64,000 bases of DNA. It comes from Nymphalis io. Taxonomy: Eukaryota > Arthropoda > Insecta > Lepidoptera > Nymphalidae. The translations under genes and the position numbers were made by a program. The DNA lies in contig NC_065901.1 in assembly GCF_905147045.1 (NCBI RefSeq), forward strand, positions 496,001 to 560,000, written 5' to 3'. Shown piece by piece: positions 45,243 to 57,356 of the stretch. How positions within the stretch are numbered: position 1 is the first letter of the stretch; each line of letters starts with the position of its first letter. Under the pieces are notes generated by a model. The model was given only the letters and a program-made list of their open reading frames with translations, made no database searches and had not been told where the DNA came from.

Positions 45243-45795
45243 TCAGCCGGGTAAGTGCGGTCGGACTTGCGCACTGAGGGCTCCGTACCAACACACAATA
45301 TTGAAAGATTTAACAGTTTATTTTAAGTTTTAGACTTTTCATAGATTTCTTCATAAATAGATCAATTGTTAAAAATGAAAAAAGTTAAAATTTAATAAAG
45401 TCATCCTTTTAAAATAATTTCACGGACAAAGTCATCGCAGTTTTTTTGTGATGTAATTGAAAATTTACGCTTATCGGATTATCCTTATGATATAAGACGT
45501 TGCTTCTTGCCACGTTTCTAGGTTAACGGGAAGTACCTCAGGTTTTGATTCCCTTGTGAGTGAATGATATGGTGATACGCGGTACAAATGGCCGTATCAA
45601 TTGATTACGTTGACTTAGAAATTTGATTTTTCCACAGCTCCAAGGTATCGCAGACCTCAGTATTCAGTATAATTTCAACTATATACGTCTACGCGTTCCT
45701 GAGAAAAAAAGACAGACAGACAGACAAACATACGGACAGATGGACAACGAAGTGATAAGGGCTATTTTTTTCTTTTAGAGGTACTGGACCCTAAT
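45243..45795. repeat. Family H lepidopteran repeat with inverted ends and a GACA tract
   Basis: Opens CAGCCGGGTAAGTGCGGTCG and AGGGCTCCGTACC, and closes with a GACA repeat (45712-45730) and GAGGTACTGGACCCTAA. The GGGCTCCGTACC and GGTACTGGACCC ends are near inverted repeats. I recognise this layout as a widespread nonautonomous repeat of moths and butterflies; its class is uncertain. Confidence 0.65.
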
Positions 45796-45924
45796 AAGAA
45801 ATCATATAATACTGTTTACACAAAGTACATTTAAGAGTATAAGACGTATTAAATGTAGCGAACAAATTAAATTAATTTTGAACAAGAAATTGGAGACGCA
45901 GGTACACAGTAAGGTTCCCAGAAA

Positions 45925-45958
45925 GCGGCCTTGCGCTTGATGAATAGCCTAGGACGTG
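45925..45958 (+). repeat. Left copy of a GC-rich motif repeated 2 kb away
   Basis: CTTGATGAATAGCC followed after two bases by an ACGTG string matches 47884-47919 in order and spacing. The surrounding 40 bases also show partial agreement. Confidence 0.55.
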
Positions 45959-46169
45959 TCTTGGATACAAAGGAGTTTGTACTTTCTCATTTCATTGCAA
46001 TTGTTAGTTCAGCGATTGTCTCTAACACCATTGCTAACTCGATTTATTAAGGAGCTTGTAGTGCAAGAATGAAGAAACTTTTAATTCATTTGTACCATAT
46101 ACAAGTAAGTATTAAGAAAGTAAGGTGGTGGAGCCTTATACAAGCCCGTGTACGCTAACATTAGTAGTA

Positions 46170-46265
46170 TATCTCCGTCATTTTCACAATTCGATGGGGA
46201 TTCAGAAGAAAGTTCATTCGCAGGACCATCGGCATTACATGCTTTTCGAGGCACGGGAGTGTACA
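46170..46265 (-). repeat. Family D SINE fragment
   Basis: CACAATTCGATGGGGATTC, CGCAGGACCATCGGCATTA and TTCGAGGCACGGGAGTGTAC match the body of family D as I know it. Only part of that is preserved in the copy at 16060. Confidence 0.5.
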
Positions 46266-46315
46266 AACTTCGACGAAACAGTCACATATGCAGCGGTATA
46301 AAAGATTTTTATTTT

Positions 46316-46372
46316 TTATATTTGTAATATCTATGGGCGCTGGTGAACACTTACTATAAGATGTTCGCGTAT
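46316..46372 (+). repeat. Family A repeat, short 3' fragment
   Basis: AATATCTATGGGCGCTGGTG and AACACTTACTATAAGATG. Confidence 0.5.
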
Positions 46373-46424
46373 GTTTACTCATTTTATAATACATATTTTC
46401 AATTATCTATACCAAGTAAACACA

Positions 46425-46635
46425 AATTAAGCACATAAAAATTCAGTGGTGCTTGCCTGGGTTTGCATCCACAACCATCGGTTAAAATTCACGCGTTTTA
46501 ACTACTGAGCTGACTCGGGTTTTTGCACGAGATGAATTTTAAACTTGTGTTTGTGTTTATAATTAATCTCGTATTTGACGTTGAAGGAAAACATCGTACG
46601 TAAACCTGCATATCTATCTGTCTAATTTCACTGAT
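46425..46635. repeat. Two opposed family B SINE fragments
   Basis: 46425-46520 is the tRNA-like head in reverse (GTGGTGCTTGCCTGGGTTTG). From 46522 the middle of the family runs on the plus strand (TGTGTTTATAATTAATCTCG, GAAGGAAAACATCGTACG). The two share the CACGAGATGAATT region at the junction. Confidence 0.7.
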
Positions 46636-46714
46636 ATGAAGCAAATTTGAACCCGAAAGAAAGAAAAGGCTCCTTTTTATACCTTACACTTGCGCACCCA
46701 AAGTTTATGGTACT

Positions 46715-46872
46715 ATGGTATGGATGGATGGAGTTTTGTTACTCTTTCACACAAAATCTACTGAACGGATTAGGATAAAATTTGGAATAGACATACACTG
46801 ACTTACCACATAGGCCAACTAGCAGCCGCCCCCTCCCCCACCCCCTCGTAACCACAGCGGAAACTAGTACAT
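46715..46872 (+). repeat. Family G repeat
   Basis: TTTTGTTACTCTTTCACAC, AATCTACTGAACGGATTAGG and ACAGCGGAAACTAGT follow the order at 11815. Confidence 0.55.
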
Positions 46873-48880
46873 CATAATCGATTAAAAAATATGTGTATAT
46901 AATGGTTAACATGATATGCCTACTTTATATACATAAACTTCTAATTTCTTTGACTAAAAGTATTTTTTTCCTAAAACAATATACAATTAGAATTAAAAAT
47001 ACAAATACAAAATCCGTGTGAAGGGTCCATAAATAACGCACTGTATTATTTCATGCAACCCACTACAGGGCGATAAAATCTCTGAAACATTAGATACGAA
47101 AACTACGTACCTTTATAAATGCGGCGAAGACAAAGGCTGCTAGTTAACATTTTAATCGGTTGTGTTGATACCGCTAATAGCAGGCAACGAGTGATAAATA
47201 GCAAGCCAGATGCAACGAACATTCCATTATGCGAATGATGTATTACGTGCTATGTGTGTACACACCTTAATTTAATTATAATTACAAAATCATATATTAC
47301 TCATACCATAGCGTGATTGTGACAGGATATTCTAATCACAATTACATCATTGTATCCTTTTCGCTGTAACTCCTACAGCCGTCTATTTTCATTCATCAAA
47401 TTAAGAGATTCCTAAAAATTTGGAAGGCCCTAACATAAAACTAAGACTATAAATATTTGAATATATTACATATAAACTTAACAATGGCCAGTACCAATAA
47501 AAATGATATGAGACCATCATAAACACAACGCGAAAAGAATCATATAAATCAGTTCATACACAAGAACATCATAACTAAACAATATACAAGCTTCCTTGTT
47601 TTTGAGGTTAAAAAGAAGGCCAATTCAAACATAAACAAGTGATAGTAAATGCGAATTACAGGGGGAAATAATTAAGTAGATAAACAACATTGGACGATGT
47701 AAATAAGTGAGCTAGTTCATTAGTATGAAGTCAACTTGTAATACAAGCGTAAACCGTCATCGATAAAATCTCTCCAATCGAATTTTAGTTATAATTCAAC
47801 AAGTTATTGGCGACGGTGAATGAAAGCCGGGAATAATCTAGCATAATACAAGCCGGAGACCGTGCAGGTGGCGGGCGCGGTAATGGCCTGGCCGACTTGA
47901 TGAATAGCCGAGAACGTGGCCGGGGAGCAAAATACGCCATTCTATCGCCCTAGCCTCTAAAATATTGCCAAAATCGACCGTTCAACATCAACTAATTCAA
48001 TGTATAGATTGATTTACTCTTTTCCAATGCCGAACATCTACAAATGGTTTAATTTCGCTAAGAAAGATTAAGGGAATTCCGAACGGAGGGGAAGCGAATC
48101 TGATGATATCGACGCTGTTTGTTCCATTTTAAATGATTCCAATTTTAATCGAATTCGTGAATTGATCTGTTGAGCAATTATCTGAACAAAGATTCATACC
48201 CTCGACGACAGTCGCAACAGCAACGATGAACTTTAACTAGTCAAGATTGTTGTCCAGGTTATGAGATTTTTTCGAAAACTATAACGTATGCAATTTATAT
48301 TTTTATCTGCAATATACCAGTATTTACATATGCTATAGAAACATTGTTTGTAAAACACCTATTTTAACCCAATAAAATATATAAATCTCTTATATACATA
48401 AAGAATATAGGCGAAAAATATCAACCAACCATGGACTACATATTAATTATTTGGTATTTCGTTACAGACCTTCTGTATAAAACAGTATTGACGTAATATC
48501 ACACAAAATTCTAGTCGAAGTCAAGATTTATTGAGAGGCCTTTGATTTATGGTCCACTCCACACATGGGTCCAAGGGTTCAAAGACTGAAAGAAAATTTA
48601 TTTAAGGGGCAAAAACAAAGAGATCCTTTTTGTTTGGACACTGGCGTTTCTTTGTATCTCCACTTCATTTTTCTCTCGTGTGCTATTTACCTCTTAAACC
48701 AGCGAGGTGTTCACAACCTGGTATGTATTTTATGTGGGAGTTTGTTTTTATTTTTGAGCGAGAATCATTTAAGTTTTATTATCTGTGAAATAAAACTCAT
48801 TTTTATTAATTTTATATACCCGTTAGCACAATATAACTAACAGCACATAATTTATGGCTTTGCATTGTATATTTTTTTAA
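46873..48880. other. Unique sequence, no gene seen
   Basis: 47850-47960 is a strongly GC-rich patch (GTGGCGGGCGCGG nearby) that contains the second copy of the motif at 45925. The 91-codon frame at 48565 has no recognised domain. Confidence 0.4.
47884..47919 (+). repeat. Right copy of the GC-rich motif at 45925
   Basis: CTTGATGAATAGCC is exact. GGCCT upstream and ACGTG downstream keep similar spacing. Confidence 0.55.
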
Positions 48881-49177
48881 CCTGTGAATGTCCCACTGCT
48901 GGGCTATGGCCTCTTCTCCTTTTTTTAAGGAGAAGGTTTAGAGCTTATTCCACCACGCTGCTCCAATGCGGGTTGGTGGAATACACATGTGGCAGAATTT
49001 CAGTGAAATAAATGTATCTTATTTCACTTTCAGGTTTCCTTACGATGTTTTCCTTCACCGTCAAGCACGAGATGAGTTATAAACACAAATTGAGCACATG
49101 AAAATTCAGTACTGCTTGCCCGGATTTGAACCCACGGTTAAGATTCACGCGTTCTAACCACTAGGCCATCTCGGCTC
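48881..49177 (-). mobile_element. Family B tRNA-derived SINE, nearly full length
   Basis: TGTCCCACTGCTGGGCTATGG at the left to TAACCACTAGGCCATCTCGG at the right. About 20 unfamiliar bases are inserted near 49005-49030, and the B-box side has a deletion of the ATCATCG block. No target duplication is seen. Confidence 0.88.
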
Positions 49178-49336
49178 TCTAAATAAAGTATTAGGCATAC
49201 TTTATTTTATATAATATTTACTTTATGTGTATTATGGAAACGTACAGATTTAATGTGTAGATATTGTGATATTTTAAATATGAATGAGCTTATGTAATCG
49301 TGTTTTTCCTTTACTTTAAGGCATATAGCGAAATTG

Positions 49337-49376
49337 CTCATACAAAATCAAGTAAAAGTACTTGATTTTGTATGAG
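49337..49376. repeat. Perfect foldback, 18-bp arms, 4-base loop
   Basis: Arms 49337-49354 and 49359-49376 are exact reverse complements around AAAG. The left arm is CTCATACAAAATCAAGTA. Confidence 0.9.
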
Positions 49377-49379
49377 TTA

Positions 49380-50500
49380 ATCCAGTTTAAAGTTAAAAAT
49401 AAATGAGGGTATGTATAACTCTATTATTTCAAGTGTCGTTTTTGATCAAAAATAAAAGAATTTTTTTTGTTCAATAGAAGGATGATCGACAATTGTCCTG
49501 CTACAGGTTATTGATACAAAAACTAATTAAATTTAATAATATAAAATAAATTAGGGGTAAGACTAGGGATTTTTTGTAAATCTCTTTCGTTTTATTCTTA
49601 TAACGTTAAAAATAAGGTTAAAAAGCTTTTGCTACATTTTATTTTCGCAATAAACCTGTCACGAGTCTGGGTTACTTTTCTTCAAACATATATTTATTTC
49701 TTATAACATTCGTCGCACATCGCCTGTGATGAAGACTCAAGAAGATGAAAAAAAATTACAGCGCTTTATATTCATTATCATATTACTGTTAGAACGAACT
49801 ACAGTACCCCCTACTAGTACACGGTACTCAACAGTAGAATTTTAAAATATGGGCGATAAAAAAATTAAATACAACATTGCACCAGTAAATATTAAAAAAA
49901 TAGCGCCTGATTTATAAATCAATGTCTTTTTCTCAAACTTATATGAAATATTATCCTATTCGGAAACACTTCGAATCTAACAGTTAAACCTATTTTCGAG
50001 CCACAAGTTTACGGCAACTTGTATTAAAGTTCTGAAAACTGAACGGAATCGGATCGAATCAATTCGACTTGTAAAGAATGGATAAGCCGCTATTTCAACT
50101 TTTACTGGTCACATTGACTCTCAATATATTTCTCAGGAACTCAATTAAGACGAATTTAAAACTTTCAAAATACGGATTCCTTACGTTATTTATAAAATCA
50201 ATTTATAGTGAAGACAAAAGTCTTCTCAATTGTTTGACAACACGCCTGTAACAAATGATTATTTTATAACAAAATGTTCCAGAAACTATACAGGATGACA
50301 AACATGTTCTGCAAATATATCGTTTTATAGAAGGTAATTTGACAAAGTGTGTTAAAGTTATATTTAGAATTTTTTTTTGTGTTCCGACTAAAACTTACTA
50401 ATATCATTTAATAAATCCATTGTTTGACAAACGAAACGAAAATTTCATATTTTCACACACGACCGCTTATAGAAATTGGCGCTGAAAGAAATATAAACCG
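49380..50500. other. Unique AT-rich sequence, no gene seen
   Basis: Nothing recognised. Confidence 0.4.
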
Positions 50501-50504
50501 CTCT

Positions 50505-50676
50505 TTTCGGAACTAAGATGCTATATCCATTTTGTCTGCAGTTACACTGGCTCTCTCCCCTTCAAACTGGAACGTAACAACACTAAATATTGCTCTATTG
50601 CTATTAAGCGTAGAATATCAGATGAGTGGGTGGTACCCAAGCGGGCTTGCACAACGCCCTACCGCCAAGTAAATTA
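50505..50676 (-). repeat. Family A repeat, 5' half
   Basis: CTCTTTTCGGAACTAAGATG through GGGCTTGCACAACGCCCTAC, ending at the shared 5' boundary. Confidence 0.75.
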
Positions 50677-50980
50677 TAATTAAATATTTCTAAAACATTT
50701 ACTGGTAATTAAATGTCACATGAATTATTTATAGCCCACTAGAGGTTATATAAAGATGAAAATAAATTCGTATTTATAGACAATGATAGGACCACGAAAA
50801 TTGTACACGTAATTGAGAACGAAACATTTCGCTGTATTAATTCAATATTGTTTTTTACTCAAAACCAATATTAATTATCCCGTGCTTATAACAAACGATG
50901 CGTTGCATTTATTCGCGTTAGCTGAACGTGACTTTGCATGACCTCCTATACGCTAGCCCCAGTTTCACATCGTGGGATAA

Positions 50981-51012
50981 GTATACTTTATGCTAAGCGA
51001 TATAAAGTATAC
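50981..51012. repeat. Perfect foldback, 11-bp arms, 10-base loop
   Basis: GTATACTTTAT and its exact reverse complement at 51002-51012. Confidence 0.75.
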
Positions 51013-52094
51013 GGCATGCCTCACTTGTAGAACAAGCTAATAAATTGTCATGACTTTTTTGTATTTAAACGACTCGTGGTATAACTGTTGAAGCACGCAA
51101 TAAAATAGTCTGGGACTTTCTATTCATTTAATTAGACATTTTGTTAAATTAATAGACGTTTCACAATAAAAATTGCTTGAATATTTACATACATATATGT
51201 AGCTGTTAGTAATGTATCACTACATAATGAATTGAACGCAAGAATAGTTTTATCGGAAACGAAAACAGTTCGCAGATGCCAATGAAATAAAAACGAGGTG
51301 TCGATCCTAATCACAATCGCTCCGTGGCTGTTTTCCCGGGATAACAAAAACCGTAAAGAGGAAACGGATCCACATTTTCTAGCTGAGTTGAATCCTCTGC
51401 GGGAAGGAAAGTAACCATAAAACAATATAAATGGGACGTGAGTCGTGCGCAAATTTACAGCACAGTCTTAGTGAAGTTGCTAAGAATCGACTAACTTTGT
51501 TCACTTCTTGCACAAGACACTTTCGCCCAATGCCTGAACTTGGAACATTGAATATAAAATATCGATTAAACTTTGTGTTCGGATTTCGTAGCGTAGAACA
51601 GTTTAAAACAAATACAATAGCAATCCTTTCAAATACATTGTTATTTCAACTATTTATTAACTTTAATACGACATCAAAATACCTTCAAGTACGTTATTCA
51701 ATTGGAAAGACTATTTACGGGGTTTCTCGTCGGTTTCTACCCGGTCGAATAACATTTCAAAACTATCTATATTTTTAAAAAATCCTCTAAAATTACGATT
51801 TAAGAGCCCTCGTGCGTACTTAAATAAAGTGGATTTAGATTTTTTTAATGTTGGTTTGCGTGTATCAAATTTTGCAACTGAATTTTAAACTAGTTCCCTT
51901 TAACAGTAACATTAAGTTGAAACTGCACCCACATTTGATCCTATTGACAATACAATCTAGCATACAAATTCTATCAGTTTTAATTCATGGAATAAACATA
52001 AATGTCCTTTTAAAACGTTTAATGTTTTTTACTTTAGTCTGTGGCTGGAACACGTGAATCGTATCGTAGATTGCAGGCTAAAGCATAGACATAC
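51013..52094. other. Unique sequence, no gene called
   Basis: TATAAATG at 51426-51433 is followed about 36 bases later by CACAGTC, a loosely promoter-like arrangement. The open frame that runs through it (51431-51778) has no recognised domain. Confidence 0.3.
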
Positions 52095-52242
52095 ACCACG
52101 GAGCTATCGTGTGCTTAATTCGTGTTTATAATTTGTTTCCAGCTCGTCAGTTTAAGAAAGCATCGTGAGAAAACCTGCATATGTTGGATAAAATTCTGCT
52201 ACATATCTACCCTCCAACCCGTATTGGAGTAGTGTGGTAGCC
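52095..52242 (+). repeat. Family B SINE, decayed copy
   Basis: TGTGCTTAATTCGTGTTTAT, CATCGTGAGAAAACCTGCAT and CAACCCGTATTGGAGTAGTG. Confidence 0.7.
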
Positions 52243-52364
52243 TGGCAATAGGAATTATAACTGATTATACTTTTTATATAGTATAAATATTCAATTGCAA
52301 AATTAAAAAAAAAGAACGTTTGTTTGTTAAAGAATATTATAAAACTAATGAACTCTTATATGAT

Positions 52365-52592
52365 AATACGCCTTAGGAATACAACGAGCACCTCCAGGCC
52401 GCTTCAAATAGAGAAATGAATTACAATTGTTGGAAAAATAAAGAGAATAATCCCGCTGAGCATCATTCGCCGGTTATTCTCAGTTCCTGAGGTATTTATT
52501 TCCGGTCTGGTGGTAGATTTTTTGACAATTAATAAGTAATGATAATACTTCTATATAAAATAAAGTTTTTTGACTTTGACTTCGATGTTTGC
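52365..52592 (+). repeat. Family E repeat, best copy
   Basis: CGCCTTAGGAATACAACG, CGCCGGTTATTCTCAGTTCC, GGTGGTAGATTTTTTGACAA, and the end AAATAAAGTTTTTTGACTTT. Confidence 0.65.
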
Positions 52593-53106
52593 TTATGTTT
52601 ATATGTTTTCAACATATAAAGAACAAACAAATATAGATGTTTTCAAATTACCTAATTTGAATATACCGGACAGTATTGGCTCAAATATTTTAAAATTTAA
52701 AATCAACATAATTCACTGTATTTTATCTAATGTATCTACAAACGTAGTCCCTTTGTTTGTTATTTGCTTTAGACGCTAAATTTCCTTACTTCAATATTAT
52801 ATTAAACGGGACCCGAGGGAGTTAGAGGTACGCTACCTGTTTAGTATATCAATAATGTGAAGTACCGTCTCCCGGGCACTATTTCTCGCAGAGGTAGGCG
52901 TAAGCAAACTTTCCTCTTTAGACTCATAATTATTTTAACACTTTATACCGTTTGAGGCTCAACAACAAATAGTAAAGTTTTATTATTTAAAGCGCGAAAC
53001 TGCTTTCCAAAATACAAAAGCAAACTGACTTTTGGATTGAATAAAGATGCAATGCTTTTCTTAGAAGCGCTTTTCTTGCTTATTGATTGTCAACGAATTA
53101 CCGATG

Positions 53107-53172
53107 AAAGAAACAGTTTTTTTAACAATTACTGTGTACACACACAGTAATTGTTAAAAAAACTGTTTCTTT
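53107..53172. repeat. Perfect foldback, 31-bp arms, 4-base loop
   Basis: Arms 53107-53137 and 53142-53172 are exact reverse complements around ACAC. The left arm starts AAAGAAACAG and ends ACTGTGT. It is the longest perfect hairpin in the window. Confidence 0.92.
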
Positions 53173-53289
53173 ATTACATACACAATACACAACAATTATG
53201 CTTATTTTAATAATATGTAGATTAGAATTGAAATTTCAATTTAAACCGAAAACTACGGGCAAGAACTACATAAAAAATATCATCTCTTC

Positions 53290-53513
53290 TTTCAAGAAGA
53301 AAGTTTGGAGCATAATCCAACACGCTACTCCAATGAGGGTAGCGGTTACAAACGGGGTGACTTCATCCGACACATGCATTTTTTCTGACGATGTTTACCT
53401 TCACCGGCCAGCACGACATGAATATAAACACAAATTAGTCACATGAATATTCAGTATAAGAATAAGGAATCTTGAAATTTACGTATTTTAACCACTGGCC
53501 CATTTCGACTCTT
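53290..53513 (-). repeat. Family B SINE, decayed copy
   Basis: TTTGGAGCATAATCCAACAC, CGATGTTTACCTTCACCGGC and TAACCACTGGCCCATTTCGA in reverse orientation. Confidence 0.72.
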
Positions 53514-54600
53514 AAAAACAAACACATATTTGTAAAAGTGTCTTAAAAGTAGGTATGTAGTTCGAAACTAACAGCGCATTGTGCTCATATATTTAACACC
53601 TACAAATCCCAAGCCATTCTGCTCCGAGAGAAACGTGTGCAAAGTGAGACGTCTTCATAATAATCGTTTGTCGGGGGTCTTACAATAAAGCCCCGTAAAT
53701 CTCCTCCTCGGTCTTCCGTACCCTAACAACCGGATCCGTACTCATTCTGATTGTTCACAATATGCAAATAGACTCGCCTTTCCGAAATAGGAAACTTTTG
53801 TTATCTTAGAATAGAATCTTCAAGTATTATTTCAATACTTTTTATTTACAAACGTTTGATCGTAAGTATTAAAAGTAATCTATTATTTCAATCAGCATGT
53901 ATATAGCACGTTTTTAGCAACCGCAAATATTTATAAAATAAAATAGTGAATACCACTATCAGTTCGGCAGTTTTGATAGATTTACCAAAAGTTTGATCTC
54001 GTTTTAATTTCACGGGTGAGAACACTGATTTATTAGAATATCCAGTAAAGCTAAACTTTGCTAACTTCGATCCGTGATCACTGTGTGTGATTTATTTCAC
54101 TAGTTCACGTGATATATCCGAGCACATTCGCGCCGGGTGAAATCTTTTAAAGAGCTTCGTGAAGTATCGATCGTATAATGTATGAAATATTGATTCTAAA
54201 ACTCACAATTCTTAAAAATACAACACACAACTCATTGATAATAGTATATTCAATTTGCATTTAAAAAAACCCGTTCAAATCATGAGTCACCGGCCTCAGT
54301 AATGACGCTCACATTATATTTTAAAAGAGAACAATGCATCACAAAAAACCTTATTTTTCTTTTAAATAAAATAATGGAAGCCAAGCTCTCCGCAAAAGAC
54401 AAAAGCCGCAAGCTAGAAAAACATTGTCTTGAGAGTGTCGTGCGATCCGCCATCTCGGTCAGGCCCATGATTAATTACGACTAAGATTTATGACGTAGAA
54501 AACCGACTCCCGGTGTCGATAACACTGTAATGAACGGGAAACCTGCTCATATAAAGATACTTACATACTGTTATATACTATGGGTCATTTAAACGGTAGA
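53514..54600. other. Unique sequence, no gene seen
   Basis: 53590-53800 is slightly GC-richer. Nothing recognised. Confidence 0.4.
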
Positions 54601-54648
54601 ATACCGGTACTACTTACAATTCTTCTTTGTTCAAACCCTCTTCCCAGT

Positions 54649-54853
54649 TCAGTTGGTATCCGATCTCCTTGTACGTCTGCGCCAGAGAGCTCTGTTTTGG
54701 CTTGTCTGTGTACTCAGATTCTCTTTCTGGGCCTCTTTTTGCATGTTTGACCACCGGGTTGCGGGCGGTCGACCTCTTCCTCGCGGTCGGTCCGGGATGC
54801 TTAAGACTTTCTTGATAGGATGGTCATCGTCACATCTCAGGATATGGCCGTAC
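54649..54853 (-). pseudogene. LINE ORF C-terminal fragment
   Basis: On the minus strand, from 54853 down to the stop at 54649, one frame is open and reads Y-G-H-I-L-R-C-D-D-D near its start, a basic R-G-R-G-R-P stretch in the middle, and N-R-A-L-W-R-R-R-T-R-R-S-D at its end. This layout (G-H-x-L-R, basic G-R-P block, A-x-W-R-R-x-T-R) is the C-terminal end of insect endonuclease/reverse transcriptase LINEs. The conserved Trp after the basic block is kept. No tail is evident. The clade is not certain. Confidence 0.65.
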
Positions 54854-55489
54854 CTATAAATAAATAAGTATATATATATTGCTGTACATATTTTATGTAT
54901 TCATTATAGTATGGCAGACTAGGAAATAGGGGTCTTGGCAAATGGTCAACATCGCCTATAACATTAAAGGAGATGCTGATACCTTGAAGGAACCGATATG
55001 CTCGGTGTTTAAAAAACTTTTCTCTTTTCTCGGGAGGAAGGTGCGGTCCATAACCAGTACGTGTGCGGAAAGAATGATTTGGAGTTTTTTTTAATTAAGA
55101 ATTATGTACAATTTCTAATGTTAATGCGCTTCGAACTATAAGAGCTACGAATAAATGCTATGTCTATATGAATATGGTTTTAGTTAAACTGGTGCGTGTA
55201 CTTTGAACAACAATAGTACATCGGTTTGGCGGCAAAATAAATGACGAAAAAATTATACCACGTGTTTGCTTCGCTTTTTTTTGTTGCGATTCAATTGTTT
55301 TGACTCCGAATGAATTAAATAATAGACAATTGATTATGTTTTGATAATTTTATTTATAAAAAAAAATTCTAGAATTCTGTCTCTGAGGAGAAAGGCGGTT
55401 TGAAAAACGAAATTTTGTTTAAGGTCTAACAATTTTTTCTTCTTTTATATAGAAGGGTAAATTTCTCACTGATTAACTAAGGCTTTTTG
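54854..55489. other. Unique AT-rich sequence, no gene seen
   Basis: Nothing recognised. Confidence 0.4.
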
Positions 55490-55548
55490 ACGCCAGAATC
55501 TTAAGTTAAGATTCACGTTTTTTAAATCACTTGGCAATCTTAGCTAAA
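55490..55548 (-). repeat. Family B SINE, head fragment
   Basis: AAGTTAAGATTCACG and CACTTGGCAATCTTAGCT. Confidence 0.55.
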
Positions 55549-56364
55549 AAAGCTATCTTTCTCTAACCATCATTTAAGTTCAGAACATAATTTATGTTCA
55601 GAAATATATATTTATATATTAGTTATTGAATATACAAAAACTTACGACTGTTGGAAGTTCGTTCCTGCTCAGTCGCTTGTCACGCTCGAACTACTCGCCT
55701 GAAAAAGACTGTCCTCTTTACAAATTACAAAAAATAGGAGTTAAAAGATTTTCATAATTTATTAATCTTACTAAAATAGATAGTCAATAATTATATCAAA
55801 TATCATTGTAAGCCTAATCGACCGTCATGCACGTAGGTGTATATTCCTCTAATAATGTTTGAGATGAAAAGATCGAACGATTATCCTGAACGAACGAAAT
55901 TATAATACATTATTTTATCACAAGTGATAATATCATAAAACACGTAATAAAATAATAAAATTCATAAAATATATTATCTTCTCGAGGATATCAACTTTCT
56001 TATAATAAGTATTTATAGAACGACGAAGGAGATATAAATTCCTCAATCCCAGGCGTCCTAATGTGCGCCCGACGTTCCTTTGCTAAAGTTTTTCCGCCTT
56101 TGTTCCCAGCGGCGCTTGATAGACGCGCCCTTATCGCCTTTAGGCGTTTTTATGGTATGAAACTTATTCTTTCAAACAACCACGAGATGAAAAATATATT
56201 GTATTGAGATGAAAACTGAAATTATGTTTCAATGAACGAATATATATTTGTTATGTTATGCGCAAATTAAATATAAATCTGTCATTGCTAAGGGACTTTT
56301 TGTAAACACGACAAAGTAGTATTTTATCAATAGAAAATTCTACTATCAAATGGGTCAACCTTAA
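55549..56364. other. Unique sequence with one GC-richer patch
   Basis: 56045-56155 (around CCCAGCGGCGCTTGATAGAC) has lower AT bias and no open frame; possible conserved noncoding DNA. Confidence 0.35.
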
Positions 56365-56585
56365 TCCAAGATTGCTATTCAAATCCCAGCAAGCTCTTTA
56401 TTTATGTAAATTATAATGATAAATTAAACAATTGTCATGTGTTTAATTTATATATATAATTTATCTCGTTCTCGGCGATGAAGGAAAACATAAATATGCC
56501 GAATGAAATTCAGGCATATATATATATATTATGAATCCACCGGAGCAGTGTTGTGAAATAAGCTTCAAGCCTTCTCATCTAAGGG
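56365..56585 (+). repeat. Family B SINE, decayed copy
   Basis: CTATTCAAATCCCAGCAAGC (B box region), TGTCATGTGTTTAATTTATA, GATGAAGGAAAACATAAATA and AATAAGCTTCAAGCCTTCTC, with a TA repeat inside. Confidence 0.65.
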
Positions 56586-56604
56586 TTACAATAGTAATAC
56601 GAAG

Positions 56605-56684
56605 TATTTATGTTTGGCGGTAGAATAAAAGACGAGACCTTTCCCCACCCAGACTGGTCTGCACAAAGCGCTACCAGATGAAAT
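56605..56684 (-). repeat. Family A repeat, 5' end
   Basis: TTGGCGGTAGAATAAAAGAC and CTGCACAAAGCGCTACC at the shared 5' boundary. Confidence 0.65.
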
Positions 56685-57356
56685 ATACGTTACTCAATAG
56701 CGATGATCGCAGAAATAATTTGACAAGGTCGCACAAAGATCTGACTTTAAATCATCTTGATAATGATCGATTTTATGAAATTCCTCGGAGAGCTGGAGAT
56801 AAATGAAATTTGTTACAAAAGTTCCTTTGGATGGCTCTCGGTCACGATATTAAATTTATTATATTCAGTATCAGCATGAGTTACTAGTAAGATTTGAAAT
56901 TTACTATTTTACGTTGTATTGTATTGTATCATATAAATAAAATATGTATAGTATATATATTTTATATATATATTATTTTGAAAAATTATATTTGACAACA
57001 CATCTCGTATAAACTAGTCACCGTGCTTAAAAAAATGTAGAATTATGTAATTTACTTATATAATAAATTATTGAAACACTAGTACATTCTATCATTTTTA
57101 TATATTTATCTTAAATCGTTATTTGAAGCCTTCTGAAGTATAAGCAAGACAATGATAGTTTCTGAATAATCAGTACACAGTTCTATTATCCGTAAGCAAA
57201 ATGATTCGTTTTTTTATTCATTTAATATGTGATCTTCTAATATCTTTTATCTGATCATTCAAAACATTCGATAAAAACAATATCGTTCTTCACTACTTTA
57301 TTTTTTGTCACCAATAAAATAATTTCCTGTCGGATCTTTGTAAACACGTTGATATA

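Noticed and set aside
51431..51778. 115-codon open frame after a TATA-like string
   Set aside because: The ATG lies inside the TATA string itself and no domain is visible.
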